DNA of 64,000 nucleotides from Terfezia claveryi (GCA_015179025.1 WHUX01000006.1:744001-808000); one strand, 5' to 3'. Numbered from the stretch's first letter, positions 1 to 12,125 are shown. The notes: a model not told the origin generated them from the letters alone. Numbers and translations are program-made.

Positions 1-3000
1 CTCTCCTGCTACTGACCCGAGTGTATGAGTAAATTGGCAAATATGCATTCCGATCAAGTATACCTACTGTATGTCTGGTGGGTTTTCAATATATCTGTCG
101 TAACTATCACCAGCAGAAACTGTTTTCAAACAGTAATATCCTGTAGATCAAGTCTTCCAAGGTCTAGGCTTCAATGATATCTATAATGGTTCTGCGGGAT
201 TCCTTCCTGGAGATTCTTTTGTCTATTGAGAACTATGAACTTTTCTACTTCTACTGCGTTGATAAAGGTGACTTTGGAATTGGAGAAGGGGGGTTGGGAA
301 TGTAAGATTACGAGGTTATGAGGTGAAGGAATCTTGAAGAGAGTATAACTCGTATATTCAAATAACCGCAGAGTGATCTTAGATATCGCTATAGACTTAT
401 TGCTATGGTCCTAGTACTCTGTCCTAAGAAAATACGCAGTTTTGTATAGACCGTCCTTATCCATCGCTTTCCCTGCCTGGGAATCCTTGCTAATCCTTGT
501 CCACCATTACTTTCCTGCTCAGGCTTAGGGCGACCGGCGTGAGTATTTCCCACAGGGAAAGGGAGGGGGTTTGTCGTAATCAGCATGGTTGTTGGCAATA
601 TTCTGGATGCGGCATCTACTTGAATATTGCGTTCATCATTTTGGAAATGGAGGGGCTAGTACTGTACTGCCTCGTCTTTCTACCAAGCCTCCACTCAATA
701 CCATTGATGAGGAATACACAGTGTCATTGGTTTTCTCGGCTTTCGCTGCACAATCGCTGATAGAAATAGAATAAATTAGGACCATGGTGCAACAAGTTTC
801 ATAGGATGTAGGAAGCACCAAGGTACGGAAGCAACTGTGATAGTCCGTTAGAAGCGTTCAGTTTTGCCTCGAGCTCAACTAAGCAAGTATGTGCGGCAAA
901 CGGTTTTATAAACATCTACTCTTCCAGAGATTCGTAGCGTTTTTCCAGGAATCGCGGGGCTCTCAATGATATACTCTAAATCGACTTCATCTATAGTATG
1001 TAAAGGATTCTAGACGTCTCAGGTCTAACAAGATCAGTTCGAGGTTGAAACGGCAGATGCCTCCGACTATCAGGTTGCCATAATGCGTCCTGCCGCCTAT
1101 AATGTCTAGCCGTAAATGTGCATCAGCAAAAGGAAGGGAAGAAAATCGTTGGAAAAGCATAGCCATATAGTAGTATGTGGCCAGGAAGTACCATCACTAC
1201 TAAGTGTTCAGGTATATGGGTCGGGCTACTCAGGTGGGTCGGGCTGACCCAACTCATAGGCAGTCTGGTTGCACTACCCCTCGCAGAGGACTCATAGGTG
1301 GGTTCAGAATTAAACAGTGAAATAATTTAGCTAGTGAGATTTTGCCAGCAGAAAGACTTTGATGGGGCTTTGAATAGCGAATATCAATCCACGATTTAAA
1401 CTTCGAAACTGACCTCCACAGGTTGCTATTATCTGGGCCAATACAGTGCCTCAAAAACTTGTTTGACTCGTACAGGAAAAATATAGATACAGTCGTAGCT
1501 ATCTGGTACGTTGTGAGGTGCAGTCAATGGTTAGTGTCAGAGTATGGGATTTCAGTCGATATCGTGCCAACCAGACTAGTCGATATCACGTGATTTGGCG
1601 GCTAAAAGAGAGTTTTGACTGTACTACCTGAGAGTAGTACTCCTTTAAACCTTAAGTGCTTGAGAATGCTATCGCTCTTTGTGGCGTTTAATGTTTCAGC
1701 TGCGAGCGACAGCATTTTTCGCTTTGAGGAGCAATATCAAAATGTCAAGCTCCCGATTACATTAAAAAACTGCAGCTGTCTGAAACTTTCAAGATACAAG
1801 AGGCTTATGCAAATACAATAGTGTGTGCAAGATCATGCCTAGGTAAGTGATTGGAGCCGAAGCAAGTGAGGCAAAGGTGAACTTAGCGCGTCCAATATAT
1901 CAGCAGTTGGACGATCGGTAGGATGGAAGCAACAGACTAGTATAAGTATTGCCGGTGACCTGCAACTCGTATTGGAGAGTGCTTGATATTAGGTCCAAAT
2001 ACTTGGAGGTAATTGAGCTTGCCGCTTTGCGAGGGGTATCATGAGGCCCCATGTGATTGCAGGAGCATGTAACTTACTATCCCAAACCGTAAGCGGATTA
2101 AGGGTATTGCCTAACAGGTTCAAGATCGTATTGCGATGGTCGACATGTTAACTGATGAGGCGGATTGTTTCGTTAGAAATTCAGCAATGGGACAAAATTG
2201 GTAGTGACCGTACTTTCATAGATCGAAATGAAAACGTTGGTCTCACGGTTAAAACTAGAGTGTATATGCAACCTGTTGATAACTGTCGTCCTTATGTATG
2301 ACCTGCACTTCCGCGACCATTACAAAAGAAAAAAGACCATTGACTATAGCCCATCTATTCCCATCCTCTCAGCTGTGATTACAACTCCATTTCAAACCTC
2401 TCCTTGCCAGGTGGCCACTCATCAATAACACGAACTATATCGAGCCTTGAAAATTCATCTCGAGATTGGTTCACCATTGCTCCTCATATTTGCAAGAAAG
2501 GACTGCCGGAAATGCCGGCGCAAGGGAGGTCCGAAACATGGAAGGGGTCTTCAGGATCTCGGCAACAAGGATCCAAGATTCGGGCCCCAACTCCGCAGGG
2601 ATCATCATTGAAAGCAATCACCTTATAGTCGTCCTTAATTGTAACTTAGTATGGAAAGGGTTCTTGCTCAAGAGAAGGCAACTTACATCTGGGTTTATAG
2701 AAACCAAGTATTGGCTGTAGTTGGTGAAAATGCATCGTAGAAGAATACATTTCTCCCTGGAGACCAGTCTAAAGACATCTTGGTTGAGTAGTCTGATGGG
2801 GTGACTGGTAAGGGAGAGAAGAGAGTAGTAGAGGTGTTTCTCACTCGATTGCCTAATGTACAAGCACTAGAGAATTGTTCTTGGATTCTGTTACAGTTTC
2901 TATCAGGTTAACATGTGATCACTGATGCAGCAATGGTTATTTTATGCCACGTTCGGGGAAGTGAGGTATGTGTGAAAGACTTGACAGAAGGTTTACGTTG

Positions 3001-3014
3001 TATAAACGTATAAC
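1..3014. other. Gene-poor region
   Basis: I see no credible protein gene here. All open frames are short (under 90 codons), without recognisable domains or intron signals that would join them. The stretch holds scattered short repeats, including copies of the motif GTGCCAACCAGACTAG described separately at 1,564-1,579 and a related version (CAGTCTGGTTGCAC) near 1,261. It is probably intergenic DNA built from old transposon remnants. Confidence 0.6.
1554..1587. repeat. Short motif flanked by 10-bp direct repeats
   Basis: AGTCGATATC occurs at 1,554-1,563 and again at 1,578-1,587, and between them sits GTGCCAACCAGACT. The motif core recurs elsewhere in the window at 31,129-31,143, 38,742-38,756 and 41,293-41,307, in both orientations. 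The layout resembles a target duplication around a tiny insertion or an excision footprint, but a simple 24-bp tandem duplication is equally possible. Confidence 0.55.
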
Positions 3015-3016
3015 TA

Positions 3017-3627
3017 GGGGTGGTCACTTCTTAATTTCAATAATGAAAATTGCAATAACGCCACGCCTTGGCAACTTGGCGCCCGCTCTGATTGGCCAGG
3101 CTCGTTATTGTTATTTCTCGTCAATGCACTCTCAAGTGCATTGACGAGAAAAAATCGATTGCAATAGCAATAACAAGCCTTAGTCATCAGGCAAACCGAC
3201 ATCATCGCATCGCAAAATTCAGAGATCTATCGACATCGCCAACCTCCATTTATAACATATCTCTCGAAGCCGACATACCTCTCGAAGGTGATATACCCCT
3301 CGAAGCCAACATGCAAGATCATAGACAATCTCTAATATCATAGACTCAGAATCTAAGGATATTTCATCCTTAGTACTAAGTATCAGTAGCTCTATGATAT
3401 GTATGATGCTTCTTAGTAAAAGACCACGTTGAGTTGTTCGAGGCATTGCGGAAAACGTTGTCCCAGATATCGAGTTGTAGGTGGCGATGAGAATTATGGT
3501 TATTAGAATTGCGATATGGGGTGGTCACTTGTTAATTCCAATTTTGTATGGTTTAGGCTTAGTTTAGGACTGCCAAGGCGTGGCGTTATTGCAATTTTCA
3601 TTATTGAAATTAAGAAGTGACCACCCC
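3017..3627. mobile_element. MITE-like element with 57-bp terminal inverted repeats
   Basis: The ends 3,017-3,073 and 3,571-3,627 are reverse complements over 57 bp, both beginning GGGGTGGTCACTTC when read inward. Each is flanked by TA (3,015-3,016 and 3,628-3,629), the target duplication expected of Tc1/mariner-type elements. The 611-bp element encodes no transposase, so it would be non-autonomous. Inside lies a perfect 16-bp hairpin (3,115-3,130 with 3,135-3,150, loop of 4) and, at about 3,518-3,546, another sequence like the left terminus (GGGGTGGTCACTTGTTAATT), which suggests an older nested copy. Short degenerate tandem repeats around CTCGAAGCCGACAT lie near 3,262-3,310. Confidence 0.85.
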
Positions 3628-3796
3628 TACTATATGGGGGATACTACTGAGGAAAAGTAACGATGAAGAGCACTGAGTTAATCTGGTTTTGGTTGTGTAG
3701 GTTGTGTGTGCCAAGGATGCTAGCTACCGTAGGTACAGTGGGATAGGCTATACAATAGCTACGGTATTACTCTGTCTCTGCACACAAGAAACATTA

Positions 3797-3898
3797 GCCC
3801 TGATGGTCTAGAGGTATGATTCTCCCTTCGGGATTAAACCGAGTGCCTTAGGCATTCAAGATTGGGAGAGGTCCCCGGTTCGACTCCGGGTTAGGGCC
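3797..3898 (+). tRNA. tRNA-Pro (anticodon CGG) with a 30-nt intron
   Basis: The sequence folds as a tRNA. The acceptor strand GCCCTGA (3,797-3,803) pairs with TTAGGGC (3,891-3,897). The anticodon stem CTCCC (3,822-3,826) pairs with GGGAG (3,864-3,868), and the T arm is CCCGG/CCGGG around TTCGACT. The anticodon CGG is at 3,829-3,831. A 30-nt intron (3,833-3,862) interrupts one base 3' of the anticodon, the normal nuclear position, and contains CCG able to pair with the anticodon. The intron boundary could move by one base. Confidence 0.93.
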
Positions 3899-6800
3899 TT
3901 ATATTTTGTCATTTTTGCTTCGTAAAGCCCCAGAACACTAACTTATTGCCCCATCATGGTAGAACGAAATGCAGGGCAAATACCTTTTGTATTTCGGTAG
4001 TTGGTTACATATTATACTATTGCTTTTTTACATTGCAAAGCAGGTACCATCGTCTCACAATAAACAAACCTTTGGGGGGGCTGCAGTCACGGGCGTATAG
4101 CAGATTAGCCCTAATGAATGATATGGGTTAGGTTTATATTGGATGACCTTGAGCGACACAGCCCAGTATTATGCTTCCGACCAATGGATATCGACCTTGA
4201 TAAGCACTACAAATACTCTTAGTCTTGTTTCCAGAGTGACAGATAATACTCGATCGATCGATTTTATTATAGTAAAGGTCCTGGACAGGCACAACGGGTC
4301 TGTATAACTGAAGCCATTTCCGGATCGTAACTAAAGTGTATGTGGGGGCGCGCATATCCGGTTTCCAAGAAATCACTAGAGCGGCTGAAGGGCCTATAAA
4401 CATGGATTTAGAGCTTTCATATCAAGCTCAAAATCTATCCAAAAAGCTGTACAATGAGTGCAATTATCCAGGTGTCCGTCTACGAAGGGCGCTTTTGGCC
4501 ATTTTGGCTATGGTTTCACAAGACTTATTTATAAGTTTCAGCCAATGTTTCATTCCAGCTTCATTCCTGCGATCTAATGGCATGCTTTAACTATCGTAAC
4601 ATACACTCCAGGGAATAAGTTGGATTTAATTCCCTGGTCATTATCACCGCCGGTGCCCACGCAAGGAAAACAAGGCTAGCTGAACATACGCTCTTGTCGT
4701 ATTCCTACTCACCGTGGGGAGTTCTTACGTTGCCTAATGGCGTCCTAGGCCAATGGGATTTGTTCTGGGTAGATGGGTGTTAAGTATGTATTTTGCTCGG
4801 GCATTAGAGGGGGGATATAGCAAAGCAAATAGGATGTTAGAGAAAGGTCCTGGTCGTAAATGCTGTTTTTGGTACCAATAAGTATAGGCATTTGGTTTGG
4901 GACTATATTTTAATTTGTAATCTGAGAAAGTCCCGCGTTCTGTGGAGGGGCACGTTCAGTCCCATGAAGAGCCTCCAATTGTGAGACTTGCTATGAGATT
5001 AGCAAATAAGACGGTAGGACTGGTAGGCCATGACATGCTATCTCTGATGAATATAGGCACTGTGGTAGCCTGGCCTCGAGCTGACGTTATAGATCGTTCG
5101 GACATTCCACCTAGCATCCTGCGCTCTATGGAGGGTCATTTTGGATGCCCTCGTTCGCCTCATGAGGGGCCAATTATTTTGAGATGTTGCTAAGGCAACA
5201 GAGTGTATGAGCAAGATTAGAGGAGATTAGAGGAGGGAGACAGAAATAGCGAATAAGACGGTAAAGAAGGGTCGTGGTGATGGTATTCTGTCTCTGATTG
5301 GATGAATATAGGTATTATGGTAGCCGGTGGTAGCCTATGCTTTCGTTGTGGGTCCTTCGCTCAGACTTACAATTACTACCTAATACTTTTCCTGTGTTCC
5401 CCCTTCATCTCATGAAGAACCTCCTCGTGCGCGTGTGCATCAACATCTCTAACATCATGCCGTCGAAAGAATTTTAGATTCGATCTTGGTTTTCAGGTTC
5501 TTATTAGACGGCTTTGGTTTGTCAAGGGGGTTTGCTGAGATATGATAGCGGAAATTTGAAAGTACATTCATAAGTACAAGCGGAGGAGTCTCAGATATAT
5601 AAAGATCTAGATATTTCATATGAGCGATTTAAGAGTCTCGTCTAAGTATTTCTGGGGTTTTGGATGTTTGACTTCCCGTTTTGGATGTAGGTAGTGTTTG
5701 AATAGATTCCGATATGTATGCTAGAGGATACTTAGATCTAGAGGTAGACTTCTTTTTTTTGACTACACGTGTGAATCTGGGGAGTATGGAGAGCCACCCG
5801 GGACGTGAATTGAAAGAGAGGGGCAAGTTAAACCTCGAGGAAACTATAAGCAAAGTATCTGGTCCAGAGGAGAGATCCATCTGGGACTAACAATCCTATC
5901 AAACGTAGTGAAATAAGTGACTCCATGAAAACTATGCAGGAAAAGTAACGAATTTAGAAAATCCTTCGATGTCTGTTTTTACCTCAGAGGTAGGAAAAGA
6001 AGGCCTCTACAGCATATCCCAGGAGTCCTCGTCCTGATTGTTCTCTCTCTCATGAAGATAAGCGTGAGCACGAACAGGTTTAGCTATAAGAACTATTTAT
6101 ACGTACATCTGTACTGGACGGTTCATGAACACACTTAAGACCTTTCCCGGCATGGTTGAAATTTGACAAGTCATGAATGGTCAGGTCATGCTTGATCCGT
6201 CTAAGAAATTATTCTTGTACATAGACTGGGGAAATCTGACAGTCCAAGATCCATGTGGGATACAGCAGAACAGTAACTCAATGGTCAAGGCAATTTTATT
6301 ACCCTGAACTTTCTAATTGCCTCTCACTTTAAGGGTCAAAGTAGTCAATTGCCTATTTAGATGTACGAGGAGTTATGCAACTAGACTAATCTAGACGGTA
6401 CCTTAGATATTGTTGGGTAGTCTGGTTATTGTTGGGGTTGGTGTATATAAGTCAATTTCATATCAGCTCGTGCCTGGTTAGGGACTTGAGGATTAATCAC
6501 TTAATTATGCGATTCTTCCCCGCTAACCTGAATAATCCCTTTTCTATAAAAGTCATTTCCTGTTCGCAGGGGCCAATTTAGTCTGGTTGCACGATCCACC
6601 TCCTGTGGGGTCAATTGTACTTAGTATCTATCTTTTTTGGACCAAGTGGACTTAGGCTTGTCCAGCACAGACTGGTAAACCGGGCTGGCCCACTGGTGAA
6701 CGCTTGTGGTCCGCCCCATTTATGAACGAAGTTATGTTTACGACTAGTCTGAAATTCATCTCTCTCATATATAGGAGGGGGTCCTGCCTTAGTCTCGGGA

Positions 6801-7252
6801 TATATGGTAAATTCGTAATTGAATTGGGGAGCGGCTATGTACCGACTGCAGTGAATAAGGATGAGTGATAGTACCTTACTGGGGGTAATTTGATAGGTCT
6901 TCTACTGGATAGTATATTAGGCATTGAAATAGAAACAAGATGCTGCGTAAGATTTAGAGGTGGCTTTTGTGAATATTGCCACACGGTATGGCAAGGAGTT
7001 ACTTTCAAAGTTGGGGTCTTCTGCTTCTCAATCGATAGCGCATTATATAACGATAGATATTTCCATGGCGTTAAGCTTGGTTACTTTTAATGCATTAGAG
7101 TAATGGTAATTCTGATAATGCTGCATCTCTTCAGAAACAGCAGAGACAAAGAAAACCGGTGAATAATATAGACGCCTAGTAAACAAATATCGTTCCACAA
7201 CGCGAGAAATAGCTGTGAGAGAACGAGAATATAGTTTGTGAGGTTACCTAAT
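3899..7252. other. Intergenic region without recognised genes
   Basis: The open frames here are all below 90 codons and show no domain. Some copies of the TCTGGTTG motif occur (near 6,416 and 6,580). No tRNA, rRNA or transposon end could be placed. The last few hundred bases form the 3' flank of the SSF1 gene. Confidence 0.55.
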
Positions 7253-8748
7253 CTAATCCTCTTCCCCATCCATCTCATCCTCATCATCCCACTCCCCCTC
7301 ATCCTCTTCTTCCGCTCCATCACTCCCACTTTCATCCTCACTCTTCACATAATCAATAATCTCATCCTCATCACTCTTCCCCCCCTCCACAGCTCCCTCC
7401 TCCTCCCCTTCTCTCTCCCCCTCCTTCCTCCCCCGCTTCCCCTTCGTCGCCTCCAACTCCTTCTTCCTCTTAACATTCTCTTCCTGGATCTTCCTCCGCT
7501 CATCTCTAACCTTCTTCCGTTCCCTCCACCTCTCCTCAAGCTCCTTCTCCTCCTTCCTCGTCTTCTCTAGAAAACTGTGATACAGCACCTTCCCATCCGA
7601 TAGTCCTTCCTCGATCTTGACCAGTTCCAGCGTCATCCGGGGTCCGATCTCAGTTAACTTGACCGCATGTTTCTCGGCACCGCCGGTAGTACTAGTGGTG
7701 CGTTTTCGCTTTCCGGGATTTTTGGTGGAGCCGGGGAGGACCTCTACTTCGGCATCGTCGTCGATTTCGGATTCACTAGTGTAGCCGGAGGCTGCGAGGG
7801 AGGGATCTAGCATGTACTCGCTAATATCCTCTAGCTTCCCTAAGTTAGGGACTGTGCCTTTTCCACCCTTAGCCTTCGCCCCCGTCGTAGTGGAGGGGGA
7901 GGAGTTGGAGATTATTTTCTCTGCAGCATTAAGCCTTTTCAGTGCTTTTGACAACCCGAGGGCTTTGGTGCTAATGCTGTAGTGTCTGAGATCGATGAGG
8001 TAATCACTATCCGAGCGCTCATCTTCGGGAATATTCGCTGCGGAGGCCTTCGGGATCCGGTTTAGGAGCATCACGCGACGGATTGAGGAGACGGGGGTAT
8101 GTTGGGCCGAGATAGCTGGGAAGAGGGACTGGAACATGCTGATTATGAGTGCTTTATGGGGCGGTGCTCGTCCTCCGAGAGCACAGGGCGTGGTGGTGAA
8201 GTTATTCATAACGAGGAGTGGGTGGGATAAGTATTCCTTCCCGATGGGAGTCTTTGGGCGCTTCAAACTCCGCCGGATGTCCTTGCAGAGCGAGTACTTC
8301 TTCACGCGGAAGTGGAGAGTTGGGCCCCGAGGGGTGCGGGCTATGCGAAGGGTGGTGCTACCGGAGGAGGGGTTACGGGAGAAGAGGAGAAATTGTGTTA
8401 CACCGAGGGGGCCGGACATAGTAGTGTAGTCTCGTAACTTATTCGATTTGCGCTCCTGACAGTCGCCGAAAAGTTAGTTTTTGGAATTCAAATGGGATGG
8501 GTGGAAGGACAATTGAGAGGAGGATAGGGAACCTTCAGGCGAATTGCGGTATGCGGCTCCATCATTTTCCGAGTATCCAGAACGAGTTGCGAGACAGAGG
8601 GACCCACTTCTCCAGCGCCGATGCGGATGACCATAGATTTGGGGGTTTTGTCTTTGAGAGCGGCATGGAGGGGCTGCTCGCCGGTGGGGGTCTTGGGTTT
8701 GGCGGTGTGTAGGTTGTGGGTACGTTTTTTTGTGCGGCGGCGGGCCAT
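7253..8748 (-). CDS. SSF1: Ssf1/Peter Pan family ribosome biogenesis factor (Brix domain)
   Basis: Nucleolar Brix-domain protein needed for large-subunit (27S pre-rRNA) processing. Two exons: 8,533-8,748 and 7,253-8,455, joined over a 77-bp intron (8,456-8,532) with GT-AG ends and a CTAAC branch point; total 472 aa. Exon 1 gives the basic start MARRRTKKRTH and the family signature ending MMEPHTAIRLK. Exon 2 continues ERKSNKLRDYTTMSGPLGV, which is how the intron was placed. The Brix domain runs to roughly residue 300, and the C-terminal third is highly charged, with lysine- and glutamate-rich coiled-coil-like sequence, as usual for the family. The donor (GTTCCC) is weak. The gene is divergent from an RRP3-like helicase, another ribosome factor. 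Identification is firm. Confidence 0.93.
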
Positions 8749-8935
8749 TGTATTGTGTTGAGGGGAGGAGGGGGGGAATGAGGTTGTTGTATATTGTATA
8801 TGTGTGATGTGAGAGCTGTGTTTGGTGTTGAGAAAAAATGACTTACAGGAAACTTGTAAATCTTGGCGGGGTACCAAAATTTCGATCGCAATTTGGTGAA
8901 CGAATCACCAACGCACAACAACGGGCAATTCAACG
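8749..8935. promoter_or_regulatory. Shared divergent promoter of SSF1 and RRP3
   Basis: Only 187 bp separate the two start codons, which face away from each other. An AAAATTTC element at 8,876-8,883 resembles the RRPE box of fungal ribosome-biogenesis promoters. That match is short and only suggestive. Coordinated expression of the two genes is an inference from spacing and function. Confidence 0.5.
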
Positions 8936-10786
8936 ATGTCTGCGGTACTCAAAAAGAGAAAGATATCACACGAGCCAAGTGGTGGCCTGGCCGTTCTAGC
9001 AAAGAAAAAGAAGGGGGGTAAGAAGAAGAGCGTGGGCGTGGATGGGGAAAAGCGGAAGAAGGGGCGCAGTGAGGATGAAAAAGTGAAGGAGAAGAAGGCA
9101 AAGAAGGTGAGCCTTGATGTGGGAGAGGAGGAAGAGGCCGGGGAGAAGCAGACACTGGAAAGGGAGGAGGGAGAGCAGCCGGCTGTGGAGGGTTGGGGGG
9201 GGAGGGCGGGAAGGAGGTGCAGGAGGCGAAGAAGGAGAAAAGGGAGAGGAAGAGGGTGAAGAAAGCTGAGGTGGGTGAGAAGGGTGAGAAGGGTGGGAAG
9301 GGCGAGGAGGGCGAGGAGGGCGAGAATGACGATGAGAATGGCCACAGCAAGGGCGGGAAAGAGGACCAAGATCAAGAGTCCAACCCGTTGCAGACCCCAC
9401 CAGAACCCCCCCAGCCCCAAAAGACCTTCGCAGATCTCGTAAGCCCCCCTCAAACCCCCTCCCCCCTCCCCCCTCTTCCCCTCGCCTCCCTTCCTACCGC
9501 TAACCTCCAACCACTTACAGGGAATCATGCCCTCCCTCATCGAATCCTGCACAAATCTCGGCTACAAAGTTCCCACCCCCATCCAAGCCCAATCCATCCC
9601 CCTCGCCCTCTCCGGCCGGGACCTAATCGCCCTCGCTGAAACTGGCTCTGGCAAAACCGCAGCTTTCGCCCTGCCCATCCTCCAATCCCTCTGGGACTCC
9701 CCTCGCCCTTTGTTCGCCTGCGTACTCGCACCCACGCGCGAGCTCGCCTTCCAAATCGCCGAAGCCTTCGATGCCATCGGCGGTGGGATTGGTGTCAAAA
9801 CCGCCGTTATTGTAGGGGGAATGGACATGGTAACGCAATCCATGGCCTTAGGAAAACGCCCACACATCATCGTAGCCACCCCAGGGCGTCTGCTTGATCA
9901 TCTCGAAAATACAAAGGGCTTTAGCCTCCGTACGTTGAAATACCTGGTCATGGACGAGGCAGACAAGCTCCTCGACCTCGACTTCGGGCCCTCCATCGAC
10001 AAGATTCTCAAAGTCATCCCTAAAGATCGCAGAACCTATCTCTTCTCCGCGACTATGACCTCTAAAGTGGAAAAACTCCAGCGCGCTTCTCTCACTAACC
10101 CACTACGAGTTAAAGTCTCTTCATCGAAATACCAGACCGTCAAGACCTTACTCCAGTACTACATCCTCTGCCCGCATAAACATAAAGACACCTACCTAGT
10201 CTACTTCGTCAACGAGTTCGCGGGGCAATCTATTATAATTTTCACCCGCACCGTCAACGAAACCCAACGCTTATCCTTCCTCCTCCGGCTCTTAGGTTTT
10301 TCTGCCGTTCCCCTCCACGGCCAACTCAGCCAATCCGCCCGCCTAGGCGCCCTTACGAAATTCAAGTCTGGCGCAAGAAATATTCTCGTCGCTACAGACG
10401 TGGCCGCTCGTGGTCTCGACATCCCCCACGTTGACTGCATCCTCAACTACGACCTCGCCCAGGACTCAAAAACATATATCCACAGAGTTGGAAGAACTGC
10501 CCGTGCGGGGCGCGCGGGGAAGAGTATTAGTCTGAGTACGCAGTATGATGTGGAGCTGTTGATGAGGATTGAGGCAGCGCTGGGAAAGAAATTGCCGGAA
10601 TTTCCGACGGAGAAGGAGACCGTGCTGTTGTTTAGTGAGAGGGTGGAGGAGGCGCAGAGAGAGGCGGTGAAGCAGATGAAAGAGATGGCGGAGAAGGGGA
10701 ATAGGAGGGGCGGTGGGAGGAGTGGGGGGATGGGGGGGAAGGGAAGGGGTCAGAGGGGGAGGGGGGATGATAGGGAAGAGGAGTAG
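8936..10786 (+). CDS. RRP3: DEAD-box ATP-dependent RNA helicase, Rrp3/DDX47 type
   Basis: RNA helicase acting in 18S rRNA maturation in the nucleolus. The long basic/acidic N-terminus is followed by the helicase core. The sequence ...[15 protein letters not shown] is created across an 82-bp intron (9,439-9,520, branch GCTAAC). Visible motifs are the Q motif (PTPIQ), [25 protein letters not shown], and [12 protein letters not shown] glycine/arginine-rich tail ends the protein. The N-terminal frame starting at 8,936 does not connect directly with the frame entering the intron. Either one G is missing from the G8 run at 9,195-9,202 (giving about 589 aa), or a 56-bp intron 9,107-9,162 is spliced (570 aa; good donor GTGAGC but purine-rich and no clear branch point). 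Rrp3 is preferred over other DEAD-box subfamilies from the FADLG(I) and LLDLDFG context. Confidence 0.9.
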
Positions 10787-11378
10787 AGGGTGTATAAGAT
10801 GGCGATATTAGAGGGAGTGCAGGGTGGTGGGGAGTGAACGGGCTTTTGGCTTTCGTAGGTTTTATTGGATTTTTGGTGTTTTTTTATCTGGATTTGTGTA
10901 AAAGTTCTGCTTTAGCTATACCACGAGATCACTGAAAGAAGTAGTCACCTAAGAAGAAATGAAGATGTGTGAGTGAAGAAGCCTCATACTTGTACATATA
11001 TATACAGCAAGTGCAACTGATGAATTCAAGTTTTTCCCTCTTTTCCCCACCCACTAACAGTTTATATACATATAACGCACTGTAACAAATACAATCAAGA
11101 GAAACCAGAAAATGTAGATGGAATCGACAAACTGAGTAAGGTTTTGAGTTGGTGAAAAAGGGAGATAGTGAATGTAGATTAGCTGAGAGCTTGAATTTAC
11201 CTCAGCTTTGCAAAACAAAAGGGCTGTGGTCACGTTGTTTGTGTTGGGGTGGTGGACGATAGTGGTGATAGGGATGGAATAAGTTCTGGTGGGTTGGAGG
11301 GAAGGTTGCTAGAGAGGGAGGGAACTGGTTACTGCAAAGGGGGAGGATGGAGTTCGGGTTGTGCGCGAGAGAGTCGAT
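10787..11378. other. Convergent 3' intergenic region
   Basis: This stretch lies between the stops of RRP3 (+) and TOM22 (-) and holds T-rich and TATA-like 3' flanking sequence (for example near 10,860-10,880 and 11,000-11,080). I see no gene. A frame of about 80 codons on the plus strand at 11,249-11,494 is only the antisense of the TOM22 last exon and its intron. Confidence 0.6.
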
Positions 11379-12125
11379 TTAACGGATCTGGATTCCGCCC
11401 TGCTGTGGTAGATGACCTGGAGCTTGGATCAATTCGTTTGCTTGTTGTTGCAACTGAAATTGATGTTGTTTCGTTAGTCCCCTCGTCCTCATAGAATTAA
11501 AAAACAATCCCCAAATCCACATCCTACTCGCTCACCACTCCCTCCCCCTCTCCTCCTCTTCTCTTCCCCCACCTATCGAACTACCAACTCCCCCAATCCC
11601 AAACAGCAAGCATCAATTTAGACATACCTTCATCTCCCTCTCCATCTCCAACATCTGCCCCTCCTCCGCCACCGCCAACGCATACGGCACCCCCACCATC
11701 AACGCCCCCGTACTAATCACAAACGCGACATGCCCTCCCCCCCTAACGCCCCAACTAACCCACCCCCACACTCCATTCACTAGATTGCCCATCCTCGTCC
11801 TCTGCTTGATTGGAATCATATCCTTCAGCGCCACCATCCTCTCCCAGAGACTCTCCTCCAACGTCAGTCCATCATCATCCTCATCCTCAGAATCGGATTC
11901 CTCCTCTTCATTAGCGAATTTGCTAGGAGTTTTTGCAGAAAGGGATTTGCGGGAGGAGGAAGAAGGAGTGTGTTGTTGAGGGCGGTGGTGGTGAGGACGG
12001 GAGGAGTCTGCTTCGGAGTCGGTGTCACTGTATTCTTCGTCGAAGTCATCGTCGTTGTCACTGGGAATCGGGCCTTGTTGGACTTCCTCAAAATGCTCGT
12101 CCGTGACTTCGGAGAGTTTTACCAT
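11379..12125 (-). CDS. TOM22: Mitochondrial import receptor subunit Tom22
   Basis: Central receptor and organiser of the TOM complex in the mitochondrial outer membrane. Exons 11,628-12,125 and 11,379-11,453 are separated by a 174-bp intron (donor GTATGT, branch ACTAAC, acceptor TTTCAG), giving 190 aa. The N-terminus begins MVKLSEVTDEHF and is acidic and serine-rich, matching the cytosolic receptor domain. A TLEESLWERMVALKDMIP segment precedes a single membrane span at about residues 128-150, which ends VPYALAVAEE. The second exon supplies LQQQANELIQAPGH and a short tail, fitting the family's C-terminus. Without the second exon the frame would read into the intron and stop at 11,613. The intron is unusually long for this window. 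Confidence 0.93.

Noticed and set aside
3115..3150. microRNA-like or transcription terminator hairpin
   Set aside because: The hairpin lies inside a MITE and has a 16-bp stem with a 4-nt loop; nothing supports a transcript.
7238..7570. Leucine/proline-rich plus-strand frame of 110 codons
   Set aside because: It is the antisense of the glutamate/lysine-rich C-terminus of SSF1.
8905..9552. Minus-strand frame of 215 codons opposite RRP3
   Set aside because: Serine/proline/leucine-rich low-complexity shadow of the charged helicase tail.
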